Below are positions 1 to 9,125 of a stretch of 29,172 nt of DNA, one piece after another. Source of the stretch: a virus. The stretch spans positions 1-29,172 of the IMG/VR virus record IMGVR_UViG_3300007960_000128; one strand, written 5' to 3'. How positions within the stretch are numbered: position 1 is the first letter of the stretch; each line of letters starts with the position of its first letter. The translations under genes and the position numbers were made by a program. The notes beneath the pieces are model-generated. The model saw nothing but the letters and a program-made list of their open reading frames with translations. It had not been told where the DNA came from and did not search any database.

Positions 1-865
1 CCTTCTCAATGTTCCCAACCGAAAGGTCAAGAGTTTGTAACTCATCGTTGCTAAAAGCCTTAACAACGGGTAGGTCGGAAGCACGGGGCTTACCGCCGTC
101 AATTACTACACGGTCAGCAGGCTCACCGATTTCAACACCGGCTCCATCAAGAGTCGAAACAACGGCTTTTTGCTCTTCATCGGAGTAAGCCATCATTTCT
201 TCTTCATACTCTTGGGTTTCCATTTCGTCCACCATCATTTCTTCTTCTTCCTTACGGAGAGTGTTCACTTCGGCAAGAAGTGAATCCAATTCCGCTAGTG
301 CTTTCTCTAACTTATCAGTCATGTTTTTTCCCTCTTTTTCTTGTTTAAGGATGTCAAATTTTGCTTCTGGGTTAATACCTTTTTCACAAATAGTGACTTC
401 GTGTAGTTCTAATTTTGAAATTTCGTTATATTGTCCTAATTCAGAATTTGATTTTTTAACTTTCTGTAGTGCTTGTCCACCAATGCTAAATGAACGAAGA
501 GAACCTTTTCTAATCCCTCTATTGATTTCCTTTGCTTTTTCGATATCATCACGGAGTTTAATCACAACAAAAAAGCCAACATCATCAACTTCTGTTTTCC
601 ATAGTCTTCCTGACTTATCACGGTAAGAATCAACTACTTCTCCGACTTGAACATTTGAATGGTTAGTCATTACGTTTCTGAAAGACTTTTGTTCCATGAA
701 TTTCTTAACTGCTTCGTTAAGTGCTTTGAGTGTAATTAAGTCGTTCTGCTTATCAACGATTTCAATGCTCGCATATCCGCCAATCATTAAGTCGTCGTTT
801 CCTTTGAGAATCATAAAGTCTCCATCATCACCGTTGGTCTGAAGGAGGGTCTGCATTCCTCTCAT
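1..865 (-). CDS. XkdF-like prohead serine protease, C-terminal part off the window
   Basis: The frame is open from ATG 865 to the left edge, 288 codons, with no stop, so the gene is partial. The first 175 residues look like an XkdF-type phage serine protease of the HK97 prohead protease group: the IGGYASIEIVD strand (residues 28-38), a candidate catalytic histidine in VMTNHSNVQVGEV (H69), and a candidate serine in GSLRSFSIGG (S125 or S127). Next come LELHEVTICEKGINPEAKF and a charged, coiled-coil-like stretch (residues 183-235) that could act as scaffold. Such enzymes cleave scaffold and capsid precursors during head maturation. The start is chosen for the AGGAG about ten bases upstream; a second in-frame Met is three codons later. 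It follows the ligase gene in the late operon, and the capsid gene would be expected beyond the edge. Family assignment is from remembered motifs, not a search. Confidence 0.82.
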   Translation of the reverse strand, partial: MRGMQTLLQTNGDDGDFMILKGNDDLMIGGYASIEIVDKQNDLITLKALNEAVKKFMEQKSFRNVMTNHSNVQVGEVVDSYRDKSGRLWKTEVDDVGFFVVIKLRDDIEKAKEINRGIRKGSLRSFSIGGQALQKVKKSNSELGQYNEISKLELHEVTICEKGINPEAKFDILKQEKEGKNMTDKLEKALAELDSLLAEVNTLRKEEEEMMVDEMETQEYEEEMMAYSDEEQKAVVSTLDGAGVEIGEPADRVVIDGGKPRASDLPVVKAFSNDELQTLDLSVGNIEK

Positions 866-902
866 GTTCTTCCATCTCCTTAGGGTATATAATGACCTCG
901 CT

Positions 903-3401
903 TCAAGCCTCAGGAATGGTTAAGGAATTATACCTGTCCTCGTAAATGTTCCATTTGCCTTCGTCACCTTCTTTATCAGCCGGTGTCTGCTTAAAGCCTG
1001 TCCATGCAAGCCACATCTTTTTGCCCTTAACAGGAACAACTCTTAGATGCATCTTAGTTTCAAATTTATTTCCTTTTAAGAAATATTCGTGATAGCCATC
1101 TCTTTGAATGCCTAACTTGATATCGCCGTAATCAATTACCTTACCTCGGCTCTTTGTCTTAGCAACCATAGCAGGATATTTTCCTGCCTTCCCAAATAAA
1201 TCAAATAGCGCATCTTCAGAATCTAATTCAATATACCAAATCAAATTCTCATCACCCAATTTAATACTTAAATCTAGATTATCATCATCTCTTAAGTAAA
1301 TTTTGAACTTACCATCTAAATATTCTTCAGGAGTTTTGTAGTCTGCTTTGACTACCTTATCTCCTTCAGCATAGATTTTCTTTTCTTCACGGTCATAGGA
1401 AATGCCATCTCTTTCCTGCGCCCAATCAAGTAATTTAGTTTCCTTACTTTCTAAGATATCTTCATATTCAGATACCGTTTTCTTCAAGAAGTTATGTAAT
1501 TGTTTAATTGTCTTTGGTCCATTCTCTTGAAGGTAGTTGATAATTGCAGTAGCCAAAACTCCTTGTTTTGTTTTCATAATTTCTTCTGCTTGAGACTTCC
1601 ACATATCTAAATCAGCAATAGCATTTTTAGACATTAAGTTGTCTTCTTCAAATCCATAAATATTGAATCCGTTCATAGAAGATTTAATGATAAGTGTAGC
1701 CTCTCCATGAATGAAATCAGTAACCTTGATTCCTTTTTCAAATGCAGACACGTCATAATTCAAAGACTTCTTGGTGTCTTTCGATAACATCTCTAAAGTA
1801 ATAACCTTGTCTGGTTCTTCAACTTCAGGAATTTCAATTACCTTTGCTGAATAAACGGTAAATCTATCATCGGAGGGCTTCACTTCGTCCACTTTCACGC
1901 GGATAATGTCACCTAACTTAGCAGAAATTTTCGTGTTAAGAGCCTTCCCTACGTCCATATAGGTCCGACCGTCTATTTCCTTGAAGTATTTCCCTTCACC
2001 TTCTGTTGGCCCTGCTCCGAGGGTGTAAGAGTATAGATTGCTGTTGGTCTTCTTCACATCAAGAACGATGAGGTCAAGGTCCACGAATTTTTTCCACTTA
2101 ATCCACTTTGGATTCTTACGTGTTCCAATGTAATATGTTGAAGTTGCATCCTTAATGACTACACCTTCAGATGTTGGCATTTCCATAATTTCCTTTGCAT
2201 AGGCTTCAATATCTTTAATATTGTCAGCCGTTCTAGTATCTTTCTTTGAAGGGAATGCTACTGCTTCAGAAGAGTTAGCAGAATAGTTATTGAATAAAAT
2301 AGTCATTCTATCTTCCAATGGTTCTTCAACAAGGTCGCGGGATTCATGACGCATAATATCAAATACGTGCGCTCTCAATTTAGCATCGGGATATTTACCC
2401 TTAAATATGTGAGCGATTGTATCTGCTCTATGGAGAGGTTCGTCACCATCAAAAAGAATAAGTTCAGCATCAAGAATACAGTCCCCGTATTGCTTTTGCT
2501 TCATTTCTTCAACTTGCTCTTTGCATTTTGAAGTAATATCCTTTTCATTATATGAATAAATTTTGATGTTGTTATCAATCTTATGAATTTGAATTCTCAT
2601 ACCATCGTATTTTTCTTGAATAATCCAATCTCCACTAAAGCCACGGAGTTCATTCAAATCTTCAATGTCAAAAATTCTATACATTGGTTTATTTGGAATC
2701 AAGAAATCAGACTGAGCCTTTTCTTCTTCAGACTTAGTTTCTGCTTTCTCAATTTCTTGAACATCTTCCCATTCCTCTTCTTTGTGTTGTGAGAGATAAA
2801 ACATCTCTAACATATCAAATGCTTCATCAACTGCGGCTTCGACCTTCTTTGAGTCCTTTCCATCACCGTATTGCTCGATGATATACAGGGCTATGTCGTC
2901 TGCTTCCAAGTCAAGGCCGTGGAAGCCTGCGGTAATTTCGTCCGGTTCCATGTCTTTAATCTTCCAGACTTTCTCAGGAAGCGCGTTTTTAGAATCTCTT
3001 AAAGCATAATGGACAAACTTAGCCATCGTTTCAGGTTCTCCGAGTAATACTTCTAAAACCTTATCCTTATATTTTCTAACAAAGGGGTCATTAGACTCAT
3101 CAGCAGAAAGTCTCATAGTTTTGACACTTTCATATACACGGCTAGCAATTTGAGAGGTCGGGTCTGCTGCCTCTTTATTTTCTAACTCGTTCTTATTAAT
3201 ATAGTCTTCAAGAATACTTCCTAGTGCATTTGTCTTAGAATAGGCAGAGCGTAAATCTTCGATGGCTTTTCGCCAACGTCCACCGTATTCTTTAGGGTCT
3301 TCCCTTGCAGAAAGATACGCTACGCGAGTCTTCTCAAATAAGCGAATAATCTCCTCAGATGGAGATTCTTCTTTATCAAGAAGAAGAGGCATGTAAATCA
3401 C
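903..3401 (-). CDS. Large ATP-dependent DNA ligase with LigD-phosphoesterase-like C-terminal domain
   Basis: 832 aa. The nucleotidyltransferase core is clear: motif I EKYDGMR with lysine K264 as the likely AMP acceptor, DCILDAELILFD (motif III), TSEGVVIKD (motif IV) and PKWIKWKK (motif V), then an OB-fold region ending near VYSAKVIEIP. Residues 1-235 form an unknown, highly charged helical extension. After the OB fold there is a winged-helix-like stretch (GPKTIKQLHNFLKK) and a final 130 residues whose pattern (LDLSIKLGDENLIWYIEL, then YFLKGNKFETKMHLRVV and MWLAWTG) resembles the LigD 3'-phosphoesterase fold. The family's HxxRLHxD catalytic segment is not visible, so that domain may be inactive. 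Most viral ligases are far smaller. It sits inside the virion-gene operon beside the prohead protease, which is unusual. The start may be the GTG at 3401 or the ATG three codons on. Ligase call is strong; the tail is inference. Confidence 0.9.
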   Translation of the reverse strand: MIYMPLLLDKEESPSEEIIRLFEKTRVAYLSAREDPKEYGGRWRKAIEDLRSAYSKTNALGSILEDYINKNELENKEAADPTSQIASRVYESVKTMRLSADESNDPFVRKYKDKVLEVLLGEPETMAKFVHYALRDSKNALPEKVWKIKDMEPDEITAGFHGLDLEADDIALYIIEQYGDGKDSKKVEAAVDEAFDMLEMFYLSQHKEEEWEDVQEIEKAETKSEEEKAQSDFLIPNKPMYRIFDIEDLNELRGFSGDWIIQEKYDGMRIQIHKIDNNIKIYSYNEKDITSKCKEQVEEMKQKQYGDCILDAELILFDGDEPLHRADTIAHIFKGKYPDAKLRAHVFDIMRHESRDLVEEPLEDRMTILFNNYSANSSEAVAFPSKKDTRTADNIKDIEAYAKEIMEMPTSEGVVIKDATSTYYIGTRKNPKWIKWKKFVDLDLIVLDVKKTNSNLYSYTLGAGPTEGEGKYFKEIDGRTYMDVGKALNTKISAKLGDIIRVKVDEVKPSDDRFTVYSAKVIEIPEVEEPDKVITLEMLSKDTKKSLNYDVSAFEKGIKVTDFIHGEATLIIKSSMNGFNIYGFEEDNLMSKNAIADLDMWKSQAEEIMKTKQGVLATAIINYLQENGPKTIKQLHNFLKKTVSEYEDILESKETKLLDWAQERDGISYDREEKKIYAEGDKVVKADYKTPEEYLDGKFKIYLRDDDNLDLSIKLGDENLIWYIELDSEDALFDLFGKAGKYPAMVAKTKSRGKVIDYGDIKLGIQRDGYHEYFLKGNKFETKMHLRVVPVKGKKMWLAWTGFKQTPADKEGDEGKWNIYEDRYNSLTIPEA

Positions 3402-3409
3402 ATAAATAG

Positions 3410-3892
3410 TTAGTCAAGAACGAGTTTTTCATCAGTTCTACTAATGCCGGTTCTATCTCCAGAATCACCATATTTTAGGTTTTCATGCTCAATTTCCTTT
3501 GCCATTTCAATAAGTTTGACTAATTGCGTTACATTGCTATTGTCTTTGAAATCAGGGTCATTGCTAAGGTTTTTAACATACATACTCATTGTATTAATAA
3601 GTCCACGCAGACCTCCGTATGCATAAGGATAACCTGCGTGTTCTCTAGGTGGCCCGCTAAACTTGGCTTTCTTTACTTGTGCGCCACCAAGTCCAAATCC
3701 TTCTTCTTTTTGCATATCAATTTTGCTAGTATCATTCTGAGCCTTTGGCCGTTTAACCTTTTCCATTTCACCGCCATGTTCAACATCAATTACTTGAGTT
3801 GGTTCACGTTGGCTTAATGCTTCTTTTACCTTACGGGCTTTTTCAATAGCGAGGCTAACTAATCTTTCTTCAGGTGTAACTTTTTCAGGCAT
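3410..3892 (-). CDS. Hypothetical charged protein
   Basis: 160 aa from the ATG at 3892, preferred over an upstream in-frame GTG because GAGGTGA sits just before it and overlaps the stop of the preceding gene (TAA within GGTGAGTAAA). Lysine- and glutamate-rich helical N-terminus, a Gly/Pro/Tyr-rich middle (GYPYAYGGLRG) and a helical end. No family recognised. It belongs to a run of small genes between the 682-aa protein and the ligase, and lacks the WxxIL tag of other operon members. A head-completion or internal virion role is possible from position only. Confidence 0.75.
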   Translation of the reverse strand: MPEKVTPEERLVSLAIEKARKVKEALSQREPTQVIDVEHGGEMEKVKRPKAQNDTSKIDMQKEEGFGLGGAQVKKAKFSGPPREHAGYPYAYGGLRGLINTMSMYVKNLSNDPDFKDNSNVTQLVKLIEMAKEIEHENLKYGDSGDRTGISRTDEKLVLD

Positions 3893-3893
3893 T

Positions 3894-4331
3894 TTACTCA
3901 CCTCTTAACTGTCTTCTCCATCTAGAATCTGTTTCTTCAAATTCTGGAGATGATGCTCGTCTTTGGACATATTCTCTATCTTCTCTAGACCACTCAGCAA
4001 GTTTCTCTAATATTTTTGTTATTTGTTTAAAGGATGCAGAATTCTTAATTTCAGGATGTTCTTTGGTAAGGTCAGGCATAGCGTGAGCAAGGTCATTTAT
4101 TGCAATGTTTAATGTTTGCCATGCATCCGTCAATAATGGGTGGTTTGCTGGTCCCTGTTTTGGCGGATTGATGCCTCGTGGTTTCCCCCCTTTATATTTA
4201 GGAAGACCTGTTTTTCTATCTTTTTCTTGGTCTGCTGCTAAATTTGTTTTAGGGTCAATTGGATGCCAACTAGATTCATTTCCTTGCAGTTCACCTTTTT
4301 CATCATATTTAACCAATTTACTCACCGCCAA
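3894..4331 (-). CDS. Hypothetical protein, virion operon
   Basis: 145 aa. The longest frame starts at a TTG; a GTG two codons later is an equal candidate and no good ribosome binding site separates them. The first 65 residues are rich in Gly, Pro and Lys (GGKPRGINPPKQGP) and look disordered; the rest is helical with many charged residues. It overlaps its neighbours on both sides, consistent with translational coupling. No family recognised. Confidence 0.68.
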   Translation of the reverse strand: MAVSKLVKYDEKGELQGNESSWHPIDPKTNLAADQEKDRKTGLPKYKGGKPRGINPPKQGPANHPLLTDAWQTLNIAINDLAHAMPDLTKEHPEIKNSASFKQITKILEKLAEWSREDREYVQRRASSPEFEETDSRWRRQLRGE

Positions 4332-4542
4332 GTCTCTTTACAGTTTCATGGATTTCAGACCATTCCATGTTAGATACATCAGGAACTCCCGTTGACTTCT
4401 TGATGTTCATAGAAGGAGAAGGGCTTTCAACGACAACAAATCCAGACTTCATAAGGAGATTATCGTTATTATAAACTGCTCTTTCAAGAGACTCAATCTT
4501 TGCAGTAAGAGCCTTTAGAATTTCTAATACATCTTCATTCAT
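4318..4542 (-). CDS. Small coiled-coil protein
   Basis: 74 aa from the ATG at 4542, chosen because AAAGGTGATAAAG lies directly upstream; the longer frame to 4581 overlaps the previous gene and precedes this site. The N-terminus (MNEDVLEILKALTAKIESL) is an amphipathic coiled coil. The C-terminus ends MEWSEIHETVKRLGGE, a weak echo of the W-x-x-I-x-x-K peptide seen elsewhere in the operon; I do not count it as a clear member. Function unknown. Confidence 0.68.
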   Translation of the reverse strand: MNEDVLEILKALTAKIESLERAVYNNDNLLMKSGFVVVESPSPSMNIKKSTGVPDVSNMEWSEIHETVKRLGGE

Positions 4543-4903
4543 CTTTATCACCTTTCTTTTTAACAGGATAAACCAAATCATCTAATTGACGATAGAGTAA
4601 CTCATACTCCTTACGGAGTTTGCTAGCCGTCGCCACAATATCAATGTTCCTATCATCCATTGATTTCATTTTCTTATTAAGGGACTTGTCTGCTTTGACT
4701 AACTCTAAATCCTTCAGCAACTCAATAAGGTCGCCTAATTTGGTAAAGTCCTGACCGAAAAACTCAGAGGGTTCAGCGGCACTCAATACCTTCTTTAATC
4801 TCTTTCTTTGTTTTTCATCGAGGCTATCTAGAAGACCTTTAGTTGATTTGCTTTCAGCCTTATAGATGAAGTTTTCACCATCACCGTAATAGTCCCACGT
4901 CAT
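4535..4903 (-). CDS. Hypothetical helical protein
   Basis: 122 aa, starting at an ATGA overlap with the stop of the 682-aa gene. It begins MTWDYYGDGENF, sharing Met-Thr-Trp with the tagged proteins but not the following hydrophobic/Lys pattern, so it is a doubtful or decayed tag carrier. The rest is helical and strongly charged (DEKQRKRLKKVLS, EYELLYRQLDDLVYP). No family recognised. Confidence 0.7.
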   Translation of the reverse strand: MTWDYYGDGENFIYKAESKSTKGLLDSLDEKQRKRLKKVLSAAEPSEFFGQDFTKLGDLIELLKDLELVKADKSLNKKMKSMDDRNIDIVATASKLRKEYELLYRQLDDLVYPVKKKGDKDE

Positions 4904-6948
4904 TCTTCTTCACCTTCTCCTGTTTCTTCAATAATACGGTCTAACTGAGTCATTAACTTACCGTAATATGTTAAGTATTTTTTAAGGGCAAGAGCGTCTT
5001 CATAACTTGACTTAATGTCTTCGTTATCTAAATCAGTTGGCTCTATTTCATTTCTAATTAGTTGCTCAAAGACACCATCAATGGCGTCCTTTTCCTTAAG
5101 AATTTCTTCGTCCATATCATCAATATAATCATCTAAGATTTCCTTTGCTAATTCCATTTGCTCTTCTAGGATATCTTGCCTTTCATTAGTAAATTCTTGA
5201 ATTTCCTTCAACTTAGACTGAATGTTTTCTGATGAAAGCATTCCCATAATAGATTCAAGGTATTCCAACTCTTCCATGAAGTTAGTGAAATTTTTCATTA
5301 ATTTGTTGAGTCGGTTCTCTCTATCGAGAACAAGGTCATCTTTCATAGAATCTAATCTATCCATTAGTTTCATGTAGCGTTCATTATATTTCTTATCAAC
5401 AATTGCTTGAGTTAATGGTTGAGTCCCTACTGCGTCCACTTTCATACGGACTCTTCTGTTGTAAGGAATAGAAACAGTCCCTCTCTTTGCTTCTTCAATA
5501 TTTCTTTGAATAACAGCACGTCTTTCTTCAAGAGACATTTCCTCAAACTTATCATCAAGAATTTCTTTAAGTAATTCTTTCAAATCGTTTTCAAAAGCAG
5601 AATATCGAGCCTTCATTTTCTTAGAGTAGGGAATAGCACCAGAATTGTCTTCAATGACTTCCTTGAAAGAATTCAATCTGTTTCCAAAAGCAATCCTTAT
5701 TCTGCTTTGCTCCTTTTGTTTACTTCTAACTTCCTTTACACGTTCACGTCTAATAGAAGAAAGGTTTGATTTAGCAGAAGAAGTTAGTCGAGTAAGATTT
5801 ACTCCCGGAATTTTTCTTTTAATACCTAAGGCTTCCCTTGCATATTTAACAAGGTCTAATACTTCATCATCATATCCGTCAATTTTTCTAAGCAATGACT
5901 TAATACCGCTTAGATATTTACTGTAAAGCCTACTGTTGGGATTAATTTTGCCGGGAGTTTTAACTAAACGACCGCTGACAATTTCCCCATTGGAAATTTT
6001 ACCCGAAAAGGTATATTGAAGTAATTCATCAGCATTTCCTTTAATAAGAAGGCTTAAGAAATGGAATTTTAGTTCTGGAGTGTCTGATAAAATTTTAGAG
6101 AAGACCTCATATTTTTCAACATCAGACATATCTTTTCTTAATGACTTAAATGAATCATTAATTGATTCTAATAGAAGCATATTGCCTTCAGGAACGGCCA
6201 TAATGCTTTCCATTTCAGGTTGAATTTCAGGAGTTTCTCTTGCTGTTTCTTCACCCTTGGAACCCAATTCCTTTCTTCTTTGTGCTCTATATTTTTTATT
6301 ATTATCATAGAAAGCAGTAAACGCATTTTCAATACCTTCTGCTAGGTTTTTCAATTTAACATCTTTTGGATTTTTCCTAAGAGCAGATTGCATCATCATA
6401 TCAATTTGCTGCTGCCCTTCTCTAACTCTTCCTAAATGACTGTTCCAAAAGTGCTGTTCTTCAGTATATTCGCCAAACTTTACATACGAAAGAACATCTA
6501 TTTTCCTACTACCATATTTAGGCTCAATAGCCTTATTAACTTCCCCTAATATATCATTGAGGTATTTTGTAGCATTTTCCTCGTTACCATCGAAATATCG
6601 TTTAAGTGCCTCTACTGCTTCCTCTTTAGTCTTTTCTCCACTTTTAATATACTTAGCCCAATATTTAGCAGACTCTCTTAATCCGTGTTTACTTGTATAT
6701 CTTAAGTCAAAGGTTTGCCCGGTTTTAGGAACATCTTTAAGACTTGGAGGTGTTTGGGTAGTGCGAGGTTGAATTTCCTTAGGATTAAACCAAGCCTCAT
6801 ATTCCTGAGCATTGATAATGATTCTATTCTTTCCTTCCTGATATTCGCTAAGTTTTGAAAGTCTATCATATTCTCTCTTTGCGAGAATGAATTTAGCAAC
6901 ATCATCAAGCGTTTTACCGCTTGCTTTGGTAAGAAGGTCTTTCCACAT
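4900..6948 (-). CDS. Large helical virion-operon protein with N-terminal WxxLL tag
   Basis: 682 aa, immediately after two small genes that follow the portal. It begins MWKDLLTKASGK, a member of the short Trp peptide described for this operon, preceded by GAGGTGATTTCCG. Residues 1-170 hold a mixed domain; from about 240 on the protein is almost entirely charged helix and coiled coil (SLEERRAVIQRNIEEAKRG, many EEL and DDE stretches). No enzyme motif is visible. Position between portal and protease would suit a scaffold, internal head protein or head-completion factor. It has no transmembrane segments, which argues against a classical tape-measure protein. Real gene, function unknown. Confidence 0.8.
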   Translation of the reverse strand: MWKDLLTKASGKTLDDVAKFILAKREYDRLSKLSEYQEGKNRIIINAQEYEAWFNPKEIQPRTTQTPPSLKDVPKTGQTFDLRYTSKHGLRESAKYWAKYIKSGEKTKEEAVEALKRYFDGNEENATKYLNDILGEVNKAIEPKYGSRKIDVLSYVKFGEYTEEQHFWNSHLGRVREGQQQIDMMMQSALRKNPKDVKLKNLAEGIENAFTAFYDNNKKYRAQRRKELGSKGEETARETPEIQPEMESIMAVPEGNMLLLESINDSFKSLRKDMSDVEKYEVFSKILSDTPELKFHFLSLLIKGNADELLQYTFSGKISNGEIVSGRLVKTPGKINPNSRLYSKYLSGIKSLLRKIDGYDDEVLDLVKYAREALGIKRKIPGVNLTRLTSSAKSNLSSIRRERVKEVRSKQKEQSRIRIAFGNRLNSFKEVIEDNSGAIPYSKKMKARYSAFENDLKELLKEILDDKFEEMSLEERRAVIQRNIEEAKRGTVSIPYNRRVRMKVDAVGTQPLTQAIVDKKYNERYMKLMDRLDSMKDDLVLDRENRLNKLMKNFTNFMEELEYLESIMGMLSSENIQSKLKEIQEFTNERQDILEEQMELAKEILDDYIDDMDEEILKEKDAIDGVFEQLIRNEIEPTDLDNEDIKSSYEDALALKKYLTYYGKLMTQLDRIIEETGEGEEE

Positions 6949-6959
6949 CGGAAATCACC

Positions 6960-7184
6960 TCAAAAGGGAATATTCTCTTTCTTACCGCGACGATGTGAAG
7001 GAAGCAATACTGCATCAGGAGAATCCCTTGAAGTCGGGATAGCCTTATGCGAAGTATCAGTTGGGACGCCCATTGAGAAGTCACGATTCTTTTCAATTCG
7101 GCGTTCATCAATAGCGGTCTGCGCTCTAACTTGTGCTAACTCCTTTCGGAGTCTAATCTCTTTTTGTTTTAAGTCTTCGGTCAT
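6960..7184 (-). CDS. Small hypothetical protein
   Basis: 74 aa with TGATATT before the ATG. The N-terminal half (KQKEIRLRKELAQVRAQT) is a coiled coil; the second half is basic and Ser/Pro-rich and looks unstructured. It sits between the tagged 96-aa protein and the 682-aa protein, with 4- and 11-base gaps. No family recognised. Confidence 0.68.
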   Translation of the reverse strand: MTEDLKQKEIRLRKELAQVRAQTAIDERRIEKNRDFSMGVPTDTSHKAIPTSRDSPDAVLLPSHRRGKKENIPF

Positions 7185-7188
7185 AATA

Positions 7189-7479
7189 TCACATCATCCG
7201 TATTGCTTCATCAACTGCTTCTTGGTTGTATTCGGGGTTCTCATAATCCATAAATAACACAATGTTTGGTTCTCCATTCCTGCTTCTTAAATCATATTTT
7301 TCAGCAATCTTTATTAAAGTATCATATTCAGGTTGATATTTGTAAGGTTTCTCAAAAAAACCAAATATATCATCATCATCAATTAATTTACCCAAGTATT
7401 TCAAAACCTGTCCAAGAGAAATTAAAACATCAGGAGTTCCCGGTAGTTTTTCTGCTTTTAGTAGTTTATCTTTCCACAT
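7189..7479 (-). CDS. Small WxxxLLK-tagged protein downstream of portal
   Basis: 96 aa. The start is the ATG at 7479, overlapping the last base of the portal stop codon, with AGGAGG about eight bases upstream. It begins MWKDKLLKAEKLPGTPD, a one-residue-longer variant of the operon's Trp tag and close to the MWKDLLTKAS of the next large protein. The rest is a compact acidic domain (KYDLRSRNGEPNIVLFMDYENPEY). No known family. Confidence 0.75.
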   Translation of the reverse strand: MWKDKLLKAEKLPGTPDVLISLGQVLKYLGKLIDDDDIFGFFEKPYKYQPEYDTLIKIAEKYDLRSRNGEPNIVLFMDYENPEYNQEAVDEAIRMM

Positions 7480-9125
7480 CAAGGAATCCTCCTTTCACTT
7501 CTTCTATCAACATTTTGATTACCCGCATCTTCAGGTAATCCTGTGAATCTCTTATCCGGTCCCACGCTGTTCCGTGCTTTATTCCTTGTGGCCGGTGGGT
7601 TCTCTTGGGGCTTAGAAGTTCCACCCTCAAGCATTGTTCTCTGCATTTCATCAAGGTCGCGTTGGTCTAAATTAGAACCTGCTAATGGGTCAGTTTTTGC
7701 TCCTTCTTCACCTTTAGTTTGTTCTTCGGGTTTTGGCTCAGGTGGAGGTTTCTTAAAAGTAAATTGTCCGTCTTCGTCCATATCAACTTCAAAGCCAATA
7801 TTTTTCATAGAAGCGGCAAGGTTAATTTCTAATTCACGCTTTCTAAGAACAGCAATTTCATCTTCCTCCTCGGATGGAGGTAGTTTAAGTTTCCAATCTG
7901 TAATACCGAATTGCTTAACTAAATATGGAAAAACGTAGTCATTATACACACGTTGCGCCATTTGAACTGCACGGTTAGTAACGAGAATTTGCATACCTTC
8001 GTTGTTAAGCCCACCGCTTGTTGTGTTATCAGCCATAAAGACTTTGCTTACACCATAGAAAGCGGAAATTCTGTCGCGTAAGTCGTCCTTTACTGCGACA
8101 TAATCCATTTCTTTTAGACTATCCATGAACTTAATCCACTCAACTGCTCCCTTTCCACTTTCTGCTTCAATCCCCATTACAGGAATAAAGTGAGGGTCGG
8201 CTTCCATCTTTTCCTTTACTGAACGCCAAAAAGAACGCATGGAGTCCATGTTTCTAGTTTGAACAGCAAGAAGACCGCGAGGCATACGACTCTTAGTGTA
8301 AGAAGAATTGACGTAATTCTCCATAGCAATAAGGGTCATAATCAAATTATAAAGAGTAAGAATAGGAGACATACCATACAAACGAGATGGGCTGTATTTA
8401 CTGAAATGAAGCACTTCACCTTCTAAGAAATGTTGGTCTTCTCCGTGCGCTCTATTTACATAATGAACGGGAAGTAATACTCCACCACAGGCTTCGCAAT
8501 TCTCATGTGGTTCTGTTGATAACATACTTCTATGATTAACACAGGTAAAACCCTTTGTTCCTCGAATCCCATCTTCATCGGAATAAATGTGCATAGTTAC
8601 AGGGTCGCCACGATACATTTCTTTAATACGATGCATTCGGATTTTACCGTTACCGTCAATAAAGTATTCCTTAACAAGAACGATATATGCGTCGTCCATA
8701 ATGTTGAGGTCGTCCTCTAATTCCTTGAGAACATCAATGAATAATTGTTCTGCTTTGTTAATGTAACCATCCAAGAATTCTTCAGCATAAATAAGTTGCT
8801 TAGGGTCAGGTTTTTCCAATTCCATAGCACCACACCTAGCACATTCTTCAACGGGCTTTTGGTGTTCCTTATTGCAACTTTTACATCTGGCTTCGTATGC
8901 TTTCTCCCAAAGATATCCTCTTCGGAAGACTTCTTGTTTTAATTGAGTTGTGCAGGTTCTAACAATTACTGATTGTTGATGAAGAGCATAAATAATAGGG
9001 GCCGTCATCATGTGTTGATAATGGCGTTCCTGAATGCCCATGTTAAAAACTTGCCTATCGGCAGGTTTGGGTGTTTGTCTCCTAAACAAATTAGTTACGG
9101 AGAATCGGCGGGGAGCGTCAGCCAT
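7479..9125 (-). CDS. Portal protein with two zinc-finger-like inserts
   Basis: 548 aa. Layout and motifs fit a phage portal, the dodecameric ring through which DNA enters the head: an N-terminal helical entry, a central core (EVLHFSKYSPSRLYGMSPI, then TLIAMENYVNSSYTKSRMPRG), the clip/stem region, then KVFMADNTTSGGLNNEG typical of portal wing segments, and a Pro/Glu-rich tail from about 450. Two cysteine clusters are inserted: CKSC and CARC (C81, C84, C95, C98), and CVNH with CEAC (C195, H198, C210, C213). Each could bind one zinc ion. It lies downstream of TerL, the usual order. The start has no strong ribosome binding site and overlaps the preceding small gene, so coupling is likely. Confidence 0.88.
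   Translation of the reverse strand: MADAPRRFSVTNLFRRQTPKPADRQVFNMGIQERHYQHMMTAPIIYALHQQSVIVRTCTTQLKQEVFRRGYLWEKAYEARCKSCNKEHQKPVEECARCGAMELEKPDPKQLIYAEEFLDGYINKAEQLFIDVLKELEDDLNIMDDAYIVLVKEYFIDGNGKIRMHRIKEMYRGDPVTMHIYSDEDGIRGTKGFTCVNHRSMLSTEPHENCEACGGVLLPVHYVNRAHGEDQHFLEGEVLHFSKYSPSRLYGMSPILTLYNLIMTLIAMENYVNSSYTKSRMPRGLLAVQTRNMDSMRSFWRSVKEKMEADPHFIPVMGIEAESGKGAVEWIKFMDSLKEMDYVAVKDDLRDRISAFYGVSKVFMADNTTSGGLNNEGMQILVTNRAVQMAQRVYNDYVFPYLVKQFGITDWKLKLPPSEEEDEIAVLRKRELEINLAASMKNIGFEVDMDEDGQFTFKKPPPEPKPEEQTKGEEGAKTDPLAGSNLDQRDLDEMQRTMLEGGTSKPQENPPATRNKARNSVGPDKRFTGLPEDAGNQNVDRRSERRIP

Noticed and set aside
261-626. Plus-strand 121-codon frame at the left end
   Set aside because: Antisense to the XkdF-like protease frame, which shows the expected motifs.
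4543-4581. Tag-like IWFILLKRK before the gene at 4318-4542
   Set aside because: It lies upstream of the ribosome binding site and inside the previous gene in another frame, so it is probably not translated.
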